Source: an uncultured Ignavibacteriota bacterium
GTDB taxonomy: Bacteria; Bacteroidota; Ignavibacteria; Palsa-1295
Reading direction: 5' to 3'
Length of the DNA: 64,000 nucleotides
Assembly (NCBI GenBank): GCA_903900335.1
Contig: CAIUMP010000022.1
Span: forward strand, 111,989 to 175,988
Numbering within the stretch: the first letter of the stretch is position 1; each line of letters opens with the position of its first letter. Below, in pieces: positions 17,001-26,032 of this stretch. The notes below the pieces were generated by a model. It was not told the DNA's origin, did no database searches, and saw nothing but the letters and a program-made list of their open reading frames with translations. A program made the translations under genes and the position numbers.

Positions 17001-18059
17001 TCAGCGTCCGACAATCACAGGAGTGGTGAAATTTGCTTGGGACGCGCGGATAATGGCGAGGTAATGGCCATTGGGGAGACCGCTAACATCCAGGCGGCCA
17101 CCGGTGTAAGGCTGGGAGGGAATCACCTGCCGCCCCAGCATATCGACAAGCTCTACCGACGCTGAAGCCAGAGGTGGTTCGCCGGAAATGTTCACATCGC
17201 TCGAAGCAGGATTGGGATAGACGACCAAATTACCATTGTTAGAAGCCGAAGCAACGCCGCCGCCAGCTACAGAAGCATAGGCAGTCATGTACAGGTTTGA
17301 GTAGATCACTCCACCGCCATTGGCCTGAATCAGACTGTCCAAAAGAAATACATAGGCTCCGCCATTATAGATGACGAGGGTGCTCGTGCGCGTATTTCCG
17401 GCCGTTCTAGGGACGACTGTGGAGCTGTCACCAGGGATGAAGGCATAGGTCGTCAATTGTGACTGGGCTGTGTCCAAGTTTGGAGTAAGCACTACCCAGA
17501 ACTCTTGAGGGACGCGAACGTGCTTGAAATGGACTGTGACTTCGGTTGGCCCGTGAACTTGCGACGCATTGATGAACGCCTCGCCATAGGATGCCAGCGT
17601 GGCATCGAACCGATTCATCAGGTGGAATGTACCTGCAGGAGTCGTAAATAGAGTATCACCAATAAGCGATACATGTATGCTATCCTGAGGAAGCGAATCC
17701 ACCAGGATCCTGACAGAGTCCAAGAAGCCGCTGCTATTATTAGGAAGAGTAAAGCGCTGCCCCAGTTGCTCCATCAGAAAAGGAGTATAATTCAGGCCAA
17801 CGCCCCAATCATAGATCGGCAACTTTGGATCGAAGTACGACAGTGGTGTCAATGGGAGCGAGGTCGCTTTTGCTCCGCACCCCTGGCTCCGTGCGAAGGT
17901 CGGAATGGGGGTTAGCGAACCACGCTCTAGCTTCGCACCGATGTAGGGTCCGCACAGAGACTGGGCCTTTATCTGATCCTGCGAGGGTATCGCTAAGGCA
18001 AGAAGGAACAGAATGGCGACGGTCGCCGAGAACAGGCTATACTTACTACGATCAACCAT
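17001..18059 (-). CDS. T9SS-secreted protein, tandem paralogue A
   Basis: 352 residues. A signal peptide ends near the DQIKAQ segment. The middle is not a known enzyme; blocks such as TVHFKHVRVPQEFWVVL are shared with the next gene (18110), where the matching block reads TLHFPHVPVPKEFFVVV. The end has YPNPASSDVNISG, VELVDMLGRQVI and LPNGHYLAIIRA, a T9SS type A sorting domain. It is therefore probably exported and anchored to or released from the outer surface. It lies 77 bases before rpmI. Confidence 0.8.
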   Translation of the reverse strand: MVDRSKYSLFSATVAILFLLALAIPSQDQIKAQSLCGPYIGAKLERGSLTPIPTFARSQGCGAKATSLPLTPLSYFDPKLPIYDWGVGLNYTPFLMEQLGQRFTLPNNSSGFLDSVRILVDSLPQDSIHVSLIGDTLFTTPAGTFHLMNRFDATLASYGEAFINASQVHGPTEVTVHFKHVRVPQEFWVVLTPNLDTAQSQLTTYAFIPGDSSTVVPRTAGNTRTSTLVIYNGGAYVFLLDSLIQANGGGVIYSNLYMTAYASVAGGGVASASNNGNLVVYPNPASSDVNISGEPPLASASVELVDMLGRQVIPSQPYTGGRLDVSGLPNGHYLAIIRASQANFTTPVIVGR

Positions 18060-18109
18060 TGCCTTTATCTTCTATATGCAGGCCAAACCAACCCGGTGTC
18101 ACGAAAATC

Positions 18110-19135
18110 CTAGCGAGCAATCACAACAGGAGCGCTGCGGGTGCCAAGCGGTGTTCGCAGAATGGCCTCGTAACGTCCCGGAGCAAGTTGGCTAACATTA
18201 AGGGGTTCGTGCGCTGAAGTTGATGATTGCAAGGCCAGCTTACCGAGCATGTCCCGAAGTTCCACTCGACCGGCTTCTGTGCCTTCGGGGACGGAAACAG
18301 AGAGAGTCGAAGAAGCTGGGTTCGGGAAGACGCTCATCCCATTTTCAACGCCTGAACCGATGGCGACGGAGCCTTTGCCAGTGCTCACGTAGGTCGTCAC
18401 GTAAAAATCCGAAATGATCGGCTGCGAGGAGCCATCGAGGAAAGTGCTGTCAAACAAGCTTGTAGTCGGGCTTGCGCCGACGAATGCAAGGAATGCGGAG
18501 CGGCTGTTCGCCTTCGATCGGGCACGCAATGGTTTGCGATCGCCAACTTCATTGAAGGTGCTCGTGATGGTGTGGAGCGTGGTGTGAACGTTCGCACTGA
18601 CTACCACGAAGAACTCCTTGGGAACAGGTACGTGCGGAAAGTGCAATGTCACTGTTGTTGCTCCCGATACGGCTGCCGCTGGCACCCAACCGGCCGCGTA
18701 GGGCAAGGCGTTAGGATCAATGATATTGATCAGGTGGAAGGCATTGGCGTAAAGTGTATCCGGAAACAACGCGACAACTACGCTATCCCCAGCGGCAGCC
18801 GACAGGGTGAGTGTCAATGAATCCACAAACCCGCTGGCCGCAGGGAGCGTCATCCGCTCTCCTAAGGCATAGATCGTGTACTGACCAACCGTCCCAACGC
18901 CAAAATTGATCGTAGAGAGCGAATTATCGAAATACGTAAGTGCGACATCGGCCGTAAGTGGGTTCGCAGGCGTGGAAAGAGGCAGAAGCATCGGCTCCGT
19001 CAAGCAAATTAACGAACCCTGAGCGCTTGCGCCGGTCAAGTTCGCACCCTCATTTACGACTTGGGCGTCAGCGGCCTGCCCGCGACCCAACAGGACAGCA
19101 GCGACTGTTAGAAGAACTACAAGGGATCTTTTCAT
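18110..19135 (-). CDS. T9SS-secreted protein, tandem paralogue B
   Basis: 341 residues from the ATG giving MKRSLVVLLTVAAVLLG, which starts a clean signal peptide; the frame is open 17 codons further upstream. It has the same layout as the protein at 17001-18059, with the matching block TLHFPHVPVPKEFFVVV and a sorting domain (VFPNPASSTLSV, VELRDMLGKLAL, LAPGRYEAIL). The two are tandem paralogues separated by 50 bases. The start is 51 bases after the infC stop, so it may be expressed from the infC transcript. Confidence 0.8.
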   Translation of the reverse strand: MKRSLVVLLTVAAVLLGRGQAADAQVVNEGANLTGASAQGSLICLTEPMLLPLSTPANPLTADVALTYFDNSLSTINFGVGTVGQYTIYALGERMTLPAASGFVDSLTLTLSAAAGDSVVVALFPDTLYANAFHLINIIDPNALPYAAGWVPAAAVSGATTVTLHFPHVPVPKEFFVVVSANVHTTLHTITSTFNEVGDRKPLRARSKANSRSAFLAFVGASPTTSLFDSTFLDGSSQPIISDFYVTTYVSTGKGSVAIGSGVENGMSVFPNPASSTLSVSVPEGTEAGRVELRDMLGKLALQSSTSAHEPLNVSQLAPGRYEAILRTPLGTRSAPVVIAR

Positions 19136-19186
19136 ATTCGTTAGTAAACTATAGAATCCTAGAACTCCTTGCCAGTCGCAAGGCAC

Positions 19187-20230
19187 CTACTCAGCTTGAA
19201 CGTCAACTAATTCGGCAATCTCCGTTTGTGATTCGTCTTCGGTGCTCCCAAAGTCCATATCCAACGAGTCCGTGAATTCTGGCCCGAGATCATCGGCTTC
19301 GGTATCAATGGACTCCGTGAAATCTGGCCCGAGCTCTTCTACCTCGTCCTTAACGACTCCCTTCGATTTGGACGCGGCTTTGCCTTCACCCTTCTTTTCG
19401 ACAGGTTTCTTCTTGCCCGAGGGCGAAAGAACCATCGACATCATTCGACCCATCATCGAGAGGTTTTGATCAACCTTAGCGAGATCTTCAAGACGAGCTT
19501 TGAAATTATTGAGCAGCTCTTCACCGAACTGCTTATACGCAACTTCTCGGCCTTTGAATTGAACATAGGCCTTGACCTTGTGCCCTTCGCTCAGAAAGGT
19601 TCTGGCATGTCGAACCTTGAATTCAAAATCGTGTGTATCCGTGCGGGGATGGAAGCGGATTTCCTTGAGAAGCTGCTGGTGCGAGGACTTCTTGGCAAGC
19701 TTGTCCTTCTTCTGCTGCTCGTACTTCCACTTACCGAAATCAATGATCTTGCAGACGGGTGGCTGTGCATTCGGCACGATCTCGATAAGATCGAGTCCCT
19801 TGCTGCGGGCTATCTCCAACGCCTCTCGTGGGGACATGACACCGATCTGTCCGCCATCTGCACCGATAACGCGAATCTCCGGGACGCGGATATTCTCGTT
19901 CATACGAACGCCGGGATCGCGCGTAGGCATAACGCGGCTGAAGCGCTCCATGCGCTTCTGTGCGTTCGGACTTGGACCTGTTGGACGACCAAATGCACCT
20001 CCAGTGCGCGGCGCACCGGCAGCACCGCCTGCGCGCGTGACTAAGGCTGGCGCTGCAGTTGTAGCCGCAGGTTTATCCGAGGGAGCGCGCTTCTTGAGCG
20101 TCATTCCCCCAATACTCGTGGGTGCTGGTGGAGCCTTCGGTGCGGAAGAACTCTGTTCGGACGGAGAGGAAGTATCGGAAGCCGAACCACCATTATCCAT
20201 GGGGTCAGCAGCAGTATCTAAATTATTCAA
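19187..20230 (-). CDS. infC: Translation initiation factor IF-3 with long extensions
   Basis: 347 residues, about twice the usual 170-180. The IF-3 core spans about 110-275: MNENIRVPEIRVIG, MSPREALEIARSKGLDLIEI, PPVCKIIDFGKWKYE, then IRFHPRTDTHDFEFKVRHA and VQFKGREVAY. IF-3 binds the 30S subunit and checks start codon choice. The first 109 residues are Ala/Pro/Ser/Gly-rich. The last 70 are Lys-rich then acidic, with a repeated unit ELGPDFTESID (299-309) and DLGPEFTDSLD (314-324). No start nearer the core looks better than the ATG at 20230, but a non-ATG internal start cannot be excluded. Confidence 0.93.
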   Translation of the reverse strand: MNNLDTAADPMDNGGSASDTSSPSEQSSSAPKAPPAPTSIGGMTLKKRAPSDKPAATTAAPALVTRAGGAAGAPRTGGAFGRPTGPSPNAQKRMERFSRVMPTRDPGVRMNENIRVPEIRVIGADGGQIGVMSPREALEIARSKGLDLIEIVPNAQPPVCKIIDFGKWKYEQQKKDKLAKKSSHQQLLKEIRFHPRTDTHDFEFKVRHARTFLSEGHKVKAYVQFKGREVAYKQFGEELLNNFKARLEDLAKVDQNLSMMGRMMSMVLSPSGKKKPVEKKGEGKAASKSKGVVKDEVEELGPDFTESIDTEADDLGPEFTDSLDMDFGSTEDESQTEIAELVDVQAE

Positions 20231-20258
20231 ATAGTAAGTTGTTCGTTAGCTTCGTTTG

Positions 20259-20332
20259 CCTGTGAACATCACAGGACTAAGATTGTGCCATCAAATGGGA
20301 AACGGCGCGATCCCGTTAATCGGGAATCGCGC
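20259..20332 (-). promoter_or_regulatory. Hairpins at the thrS-infC junction
   Basis: Two hairpins lie between thrS and infC. CCTGTG-AACAT-CACAGG is at 20259-20275. A long one at 20305-20332 pairs GCGCGAT-CCCG with CGGG-A-ATCGCGC and has the thrS stop codon in or next to its loop. No T-run follows on the minus strand, so these look like processing or translational control structures in the infC leader rather than a plain terminator. Confidence 0.4.
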
Positions 20333-22322
20333 ATTCCGCCTGAAGCATGGCTAATGCCTCCTCTAAGGAAACCGTTCCGACGTTTCCTTTGCCATGTCGC
20401 CGAAAAGAGACTGAACGCGCCTCGCGCTCCTTCTCCCCCACGACCAGCATGATCGGAACCTTCATCATTTCGTGATCGCGAATGCGCGAATTGACCTTTT
20501 CGTTCGTCGCGTCTATCTTCACACGAACGCCCATGTCCTCGAAGGTCTTCCGAATCTCTTCGGCATAGGCTTCCTGTCCGCCAGTGATTGGCAGAACAAC
20601 GATCTGCACCGGTGCCAGCCATGCCGGGAAATTGCCAGCATAGTGCTCGATGAGAATACTCGTGAATCGCTCGAACGATCCAAACGGCGCGCGGTGAATA
20701 ACGACCGGGCGATGCTTCTGGCCGTCCGCCCCGACGTACTCCAAATTGAATCGCTCCGGCATCACGTAATCCAACTGCACTGTGCCAAGCTGCCAACTGC
20801 GACCGATGGCGTCCTTTGTCAGGAAGTCGATCTTCGGGCCATAGAACGCAGCATCGCCAACGACGATCTTGTAATCAAGACCCATCGTCTGCGCCGCGTC
20901 GATGAGGTCGCGCTCGGCGCGATCCCACTGCTCATCGCTTCCACCGTATTTATCCGGATTCGCTTTGTCACGGAAAGATAGGTGGATTCGCATGTCGGGG
21001 AAACCGAGCGTCTTGAAAACGTGCTGCGTCAGGCCGATAACCTCGCACAGTTCGTCCTTCAACTGCTCCGGCGCCACAAAGAGATGCGCGTCATCCTGTG
21101 TGAATCCACGCACGCGACTGAGGCCGTTGAGTTCGCCCGATTGCTCGTAGCGATACACCGTCCCAAACTCCGCCAAACGCACCGGCAAATCGCGGTATGA
21201 ATGCGGCTTCGCGTTGTAGATGGTGAAGTGGTGCGGACAGTTCATCGGCTTGAGGAGATATTCCTCGGTCTGTCCGCCTTCATGCTCGCTCTCCATTATG
21301 ATCGGCGGAAACTGACTCTCCTTGTAGTAAGGATAGTGTCCGCTGGTCTTGTAGAGTTCAAGATTGCCGATGTGTGGTGTAACAACCTGTGAGTACCCGC
21401 GCTTGGCCTGTGCCTTGCGAAGGAATGACTCCAGTGCATAGCGCAACGCGGCTCCATTCGGAAGCCACATGGGCAATCCCCCACCAACCTTCGGCGACAG
21501 CAGGAAAAGCTCAAGCTCTTTACCAAGCTTGCGATGATCTCGCTTCTCCGCTTCCTCGCGGGCGGTGATATACGCATCAAGTTCTTTCTTTGTCGGATAG
21601 CTCACGCCATACACGCGTGTAAGCATCGGGCGCTTCTCATCGCCGCGCCAGTAAGCGCCAGCGATGGATAGCAGCTTTGAAAACTTGATCTTCCCGGTGC
21701 TCGGCACGTGAATTCCACGGCAGAGATCAACGAAATTTCCCTGCTGATAGAAAGTGATGCTCTGACCCTTGAAGCCCTCTAGTAATTCAAGCTTCAACCA
21801 ATCGCCCTTCTCGCGGAAGTAGGCGACGGCGTCGTCGTAATCTTTCGGAATGCGGATGTACGGAACATCGCGCGCCGAAAGCTCTGCCATCTTCGCTTCG
21901 ATTATCAACAGGTCATCCGGAGTGAGCTTCACGCCCTCCGGGAGCTCCATATCGTAGTACCAGCCGATCTCCACGGGCGGCCCGATACCAAAGCGTGTTC
22001 CAGGATAGATCGCTTCGATGGCCTCTGCCATCAAATGCGCACTCGAATGCCAGAAGATGCTCTTGCCGTCATCGTCGCGCCATTGCACAATGCGAATGTG
22101 ACCATCGTGCTCGATGGGGGTCGCGAGATCATAGGGCACATCATTCACAAATATCCCGAACGCAGCCTCCGCCAATCGCGGCGAAATGGACGCAGCGATC
22201 TGCATACCCGTCGTACCACGCGTGAACTCTCTCACGGTCCCGTCTGGGAATGTGATGTGAATAATGGGGCCACTGTTGGCCTCCTGCGCGATGACTGGTG
22301 CTGCTTCGGATCCTGTTAACAT
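20316..22322 (-). CDS. thrS: Threonyl-tRNA synthetase
   Basis: 668 residues from the ATG at 22322; a GTG 14 codons upstream is possible. Domains in order: TGS (IHITFPDGTVREF), the editing domain with HSSAHLMAEA, then the class II catalytic core with MNCPHHFTIY, RLAEFGTVYRYEQSGELNGL, and motif 3 GSFERFTSILIEHY, and an anticodon-binding domain with GVRVKIDATNEKVNSRIRDHE. It charges tRNA-Thr. It sits first in the thrS-infC cluster, the conserved order in many bacteria. Confidence 0.96.
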   Translation of the reverse strand: MLTGSEAAPVIAQEANSGPIIHITFPDGTVREFTRGTTGMQIAASISPRLAEAAFGIFVNDVPYDLATPIEHDGHIRIVQWRDDDGKSIFWHSSAHLMAEAIEAIYPGTRFGIGPPVEIGWYYDMELPEGVKLTPDDLLIIEAKMAELSARDVPYIRIPKDYDDAVAYFREKGDWLKLELLEGFKGQSITFYQQGNFVDLCRGIHVPSTGKIKFSKLLSIAGAYWRGDEKRPMLTRVYGVSYPTKKELDAYITAREEAEKRDHRKLGKELELFLLSPKVGGGLPMWLPNGAALRYALESFLRKAQAKRGYSQVVTPHIGNLELYKTSGHYPYYKESQFPPIIMESEHEGGQTEEYLLKPMNCPHHFTIYNAKPHSYRDLPVRLAEFGTVYRYEQSGELNGLSRVRGFTQDDAHLFVAPEQLKDELCEVIGLTQHVFKTLGFPDMRIHLSFRDKANPDKYGGSDEQWDRAERDLIDAAQTMGLDYKIVVGDAAFYGPKIDFLTKDAIGRSWQLGTVQLDYVMPERFNLEYVGADGQKHRPVVIHRAPFGSFERFTSILIEHYAGNFPAWLAPVQIVVLPITGGQEAYAEEIRKTFEDMGVRVKIDATNEKVNSRIRDHEMMKVPIMLVVGEKEREARSVSFRRHGKGNVGTVSLEEALAMLQAECAIPD

Positions 22323-22519
22323 TGGAATGGAATGATTGAGAGGGCACGCCAAACCACTTGGCACGCCACATGAACTCTCAGCAACGCTTAGAGTGGGCGC
22401 AATTGTCCCCCAAAAGTGGCTTTAGGATTGTAACTAATTGCATTCTCGCGTGTTTTCATTGTGTCGGCATGGATTCCCCTGCCGAGTTGGGTTATCTTCA
22501 CTTTCCTGAGTTGACGAGT

Positions 22520-24004
22520 ATGAAACGACTCCTTACCACCGCTCTCTTCACAACACTTGCGATTTTTCCGCTCGCAGCAACTGCGCAATCCTGGCATTAC
22601 ACGGGCGCACTCAGTGTGCCCAAGCAGGAAATCTCGTTGACGACACTGGACAACGGCACCATCCTTGCGACGGGCGGACAGAATACCGATATGGTCCCGC
22701 ACCCTGAGTGCGAGATTTACAATCCCGCGACAGCATCGTGGTCACTGACCGATCCGATGAAGATCGCACGAGTATTTCATGCAGTCGTTATCCTCAAAGA
22801 TGGACGTGTCGCTGCTTTCGGTGGACAGACTGCCGAGACGTATGACGGCGGCAACCCGGTGCAAACCACGAAGGTTGAGATTTACGACCCAGCGACTGCT
22901 ACGTGGTCGGATGGTGGCTCTGTCAACATTGCTCGTCAGCATCACACTGCGTCGATGCTCAGCGATGGTCGCATTTTGATTGTCGGCGGTCTCAGCCACG
23001 TCTCCCCCATTGCCGACTGCGAGATTTACGACCCCGCAACTCAGACATCAACGATGGTCGCCCCCATGAAGCAAGCGCGGTATGAGCATCAAGCTACGAG
23101 CTTGAATGATGGTCGCGTGATGGTTACGGGTGGGCGCATTGGCGGATGGAACGGGACATTCTTCACCGAGTCTGAGATTTATGACCCCGCCACAAACACG
23201 TGGTCCGTCGTCGATCCAATGAACCAGGCGCGCCAACGTGGATTGCTCATACAATTCAGCGATGGCAGCATCCTCAGCGCAGCAGGACGTAATTCTTCCA
23301 CAAGCACCGCACCCGGTTCCGAGCTTTTCGATCTTTCGACCGGCCACTGGTCTTCCACCGACCCCATGAAACAACCATGCACGTGGATGGGTACCGTCCT
23401 CTTCCCTGGCGATCGCCTCCTCGCAACCGGCGGCTTCATCGATGCCCAATGGCAATCCTCCACAGATGTACTCTGCACCGCAACCACGGAATGGTACGAC
23501 AAATCCCAAGCCGCGTGGTATTACGCTCCAACGTTGGAGACAGCCCGCGCCCGTCACTGCGCTGTGTATTTACACCAGAGTGTCAACGATGAATTACCAA
23601 CAGATATGATTCTCGTCGGTGGAGGAATAACCGGGAATAACACCTACACGAATACTTGTGAAATTCTCGACGTGACTCCCTACGCGCTTGGGACCTATCG
23701 AGCGATGCCGGCAAATCATCCGGAGAGTAGTGTCACAGTTGCCGATGGAGCGACATCCGGTGCGGTTGTGCAATACTCTGATGGCAACGCTATCATCCAC
23801 TTTACACTCCCATCGGATGGCTCTGCAAAGGTCGATCTTATCTCCACCGACGGCAGAGTGGCTCGTTCATACAATCCAAGCTCCATCCCCGCCGGGGCAT
23901 ATGATCTGAACGTTGGATCATCATCGCTTCCGTCTGGCGCTTACTTCGCGGATGTCCGCACTCCAAGCTGGCAGGGACGCTTAAAGGTTATGATAATGCA
24001 CTAA
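22520..24004 (+). CDS. Kelch-repeat secreted protein with T9SS sorting domain
   Basis: 494 residues from the ATG giving MKRLLTTALFTTLAIFPLAA, a signal peptide ending at TAQ. At least five Kelch-type blades follow, each with a GG pair and a TxxW strand, for example IYDPATATWSDGGSV and ALGG-like RILIVGGLS. The C-terminus (about 420-494) has KVDLISTDGRVARSY and LPSGAYFADV, a degenerate sorting domain. Kelch propellers usually bind carbohydrate or protein ligands. A strong terminator follows the stop. Confidence 0.85.
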   Translation: MKRLLTTALFTTLAIFPLAATAQSWHYTGALSVPKQEISLTTLDNGTILATGGQNTDMVPHPECEIYNPATASWSLTDPMKIARVFHAVVILKDGRVAAFGGQTAETYDGGNPVQTTKVEIYDPATATWSDGGSVNIARQHHTASMLSDGRILIVGGLSHVSPIADCEIYDPATQTSTMVAPMKQARYEHQATSLNDGRVMVTGGRIGGWNGTFFTESEIYDPATNTWSVVDPMNQARQRGLLIQFSDGSILSAAGRNSSTSTAPGSELFDLSTGHWSSTDPMKQPCTWMGTVLFPGDRLLATGGFIDAQWQSSTDVLCTATTEWYDKSQAAWYYAPTLETARARHCAVYLHQSVNDELPTDMILVGGGITGNNTYTNTCEILDVTPYALGTYRAMPANHPESSVTVADGATSGAVVQYSDGNAIIHFTLPSDGSAKVDLISTDGRVARSYNPSSIPAGAYDLNVGSSSLPSGAYFADVRTPSWQGRLKVMIMH

Positions 24005-24022
24005 GTGCATCTGATTTGATTC

Positions 24023-24054
24023 AAGGCCCGCAACATTGCGGGCCTTTTTTATTT
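24023..24054. terminator. Strong intrinsic terminator between convergent genes
   Basis: GGCCCGCAA-CA-TTGCGGGCC is a perfect 9-base-pair stem followed by TTTTTT on the plus strand. It closes the Kelch gene. Read from the other strand, only a short A/T flank follows, so its main action is on the plus-strand transcript. Confidence 0.88.
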
Positions 24055-25356
24055 GCTGCGCGAACGCACGAACTCCCTCGCATCCGCAAACGCCAACGGT
24101 AGTACTTTGCTCATCTCGAAGCCGATCTCCCGCTTGATGAATCGGTAGGATTGTGCTGCCTGCAGCACATTTCCCGCGACGAATGAGATCGCTGCGCCAG
24201 CGATTCCGATTGTCGGCAACAGGAGGAAGGAAACCGCCGCGTTGGCGCTTAGGCCAATGGTGATAATGCGGAACATCTCCTTTACGCGCCCCATGCCAAC
24301 CATCGTGGAGATAAACACCATCTGGATCGGCAACACGATACTCCCACCCACGAGGATGCGGAAGATCGGGATGCTGGAATCGAACTTCGCTCCGAAGACG
24401 AGATGATAGAACATCGGTGCGAATATGAAGAGGACTGTCGCGATGGGGACGAGTACGAGATAGAGGAAACCCACAGCTTTTTCGAGAATGATCCTTACTG
24501 TCCCCTTGTCACCTCTCGAATAGTACTTGCTCGTTGCGGGAAATACAAGCAGCGTGACCGTGTCCCGCATTACGTCGAATATCCGATAGACGTTCTTGGC
24601 CATTCCATAGACACCAGCTCCCGCCGCACCTGTGAAACGAGACACCAAGAGTTGATCCAAATTCTGCTGCAAGACCGAGACGAGACCTGTCGATGCCTGA
24701 TACCGCACGAATTCTTTCACGCGGTGAAACATCAACTTCGAATACACAAACTGCAACCGAACAAACTTCCTGCCGAACCACACCGCGACGAGGCTCGAAA
24801 CGGACGCAGCAATTATCGTCCGCCAGATGATTTGGTCCGCGTGTTGAATTTGGTGCATTCCCAGTCCGACCATCAGTAGCAACCCTCCCAATCCATAATT
24901 GGCGAGATCGACGAAGAATATCTCCTTCATCCGAAAACGCATCTGGAGAACCTTTGCAAAAACCACCCGTGGTGCACTAACTAACACGTACAAGGCAAGC
25001 AACGGGAAGAGTGTCGCAAGACGCCCGTTGCCGATCAATGAGCCCGTGAGCGCCGGAAAGAGATTAAAGAGGAAGAGTATGGGTAATAAGAATCCGAGAA
25101 ACAAGGATAGCGTGGTACTGACGAGTGCTTCCAGATCAATGTCTGGCTCAACACCGTACTTTACAATCGCCTGAAGAGCGAAATTGTCTGTGAAAGTGAA
25201 GAGCATAATGAAGATGACCTGGAACGTGGAGAACGTCCCAAATTCTTCCAGAGTGAGCACGCGCCCAACGACAAGCTGTGCGACGCCATAAACGAAGGGC
25301 AATCCCCTATCCGCCAGCGCCCAGAATCCTTTGTTTAGATGCTCGCCGAGCTTCAT
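24049..25356 (-). CDS. Polysaccharide export flippase (Wzx-like, MOP superfamily)
   Basis: 435 residues with about 12-14 hydrophobic membrane segments spaced along the whole length and short basic loops. The start MKLGEHLNKGFWALADRGLP and an early GRVLTLEEFGTFS resemble O-antigen or teichuronic acid flippases. Such proteins flip undecaprenyl-linked sugars across the inner membrane. The upstream neighbour (25361-25894) is a methyltransferase on the same strand only 4 bases away, so the two form an operon, probably for surface glycan. No glycosyltransferases are adjacent. Confidence 0.8.
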   Translation of the reverse strand: MKLGEHLNKGFWALADRGLPFVYGVAQLVVGRVLTLEEFGTFSTFQVIFIMLFTFTDNFALQAIVKYGVEPDIDLEALVSTTLSLFLGFLLPILFLFNLFPALTGSLIGNGRLATLFPLLALYVLVSAPRVVFAKVLQMRFRMKEIFFVDLANYGLGGLLLMVGLGMHQIQHADQIIWRTIIAASVSSLVAVWFGRKFVRLQFVYSKLMFHRVKEFVRYQASTGLVSVLQQNLDQLLVSRFTGAAGAGVYGMAKNVYRIFDVMRDTVTLLVFPATSKYYSRGDKGTVRIILEKAVGFLYLVLVPIATVLFIFAPMFYHLVFGAKFDSSIPIFRILVGGSIVLPIQMVFISTMVGMGRVKEMFRIITIGLSANAAVSFLLLPTIGIAGAAISFVAGNVLQAAQSYRFIKREIGFEMSKVLPLAFADAREFVRSRSK

Positions 25357-25360
25357 GGCG

Positions 25361-25894
25361 TTACTTAACGGCGCGCAGGTGAAACGTCATCGCGCGAATG
25401 ATATTCGAGAGAAAATAAGCGAAGGCGCCAATGATCTTGCGCCCGATCGGATTACTGATCTTGATCCACTTCCCAAGCGCAAGCGTGTTGAAATAATCAA
25501 TCGACTGCACATGGAATCGCGCCTTCGAATAGTACGGCCGCTCCTTCCCTGCTGCGGTGCGCTCATCCATGAAGTTCATTGAATGCTGCGAGAAGCCGTG
25601 GAGGTGGGTTGGGTCACTGCCGAAGTCGATGCTGTTGTAATATGGGACGGTGATGATCACCTCGGCATTCGGCGCGGAGATGCGGTAAAGCTCCTCCATC
25701 GTGCGGAATACGTCGGGGAGATGTTCGAGCACGTTGTGAAGCTCGATCACGTCGTACGAGGAGTCTTCGAACGGCCACGGGAAGACCGTCAGATCTGCGA
25801 CGACATCGACGCCGGGAAGAGGCGCAAGATCGACGTTGACGTACCCCTGCTTGATATTATTTCCGCAACCTAAATGCAGCTTCTTGGATGCCAT
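25361..25894 (-). CDS. SAM-dependent methyltransferase, type 11
   Basis: 177 residues. LHLGCGNNIKQGYVNVDL is the motif I region of a common family of small methyltransferases in glycan gene clusters; DVIELHNVLEHLPD and SAPNAEVIITVPYYN are the later motifs. The C-terminal 50 residues are basic and partly hydrophobic. It ends 4 bases before the flippase start, arguing for a role in the same surface polysaccharide pathway. Confidence 0.85.
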   Translation of the reverse strand: MASKKLHLGCGNNIKQGYVNVDLAPLPGVDVVADLTVFPWPFEDSSYDVIELHNVLEHLPDVFRTMEELYRISAPNAEVIITVPYYNSIDFGSDPTHLHGFSQHSMNFMDERTAAGKERPYYSKARFHVQSIDYFNTLALGKWIKISNPIGRKIIGAFAYFLSNIIRAMTFHLRAVK

Positions 25895-26032
25895 GCTTCG
25901 ACAAATGATTAATCCGACTGCTTACAAACCGCTTTCCGAGCATTCCGTTCGAATGGCGGCACTGGAAATTGATTCGCCCGGTTTGCATGGCTCCTCAACG
26001 TAGAACTGCACTAATTGTAACAAGCCAGCACC

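Noticed and set aside
20269..20796. Minus-strand frame in a different phase within thrS
   Set aside because: Overlaps the thrS catalytic and anticodon-binding domains; not a gene.
22341..22368. Direct 8-base repeat GGCACGCC near the thrS start, possible T-box or operator
   Set aside because: No T-box core motif or antiterminator structure is visible; two short direct repeats alone are weak evidence.
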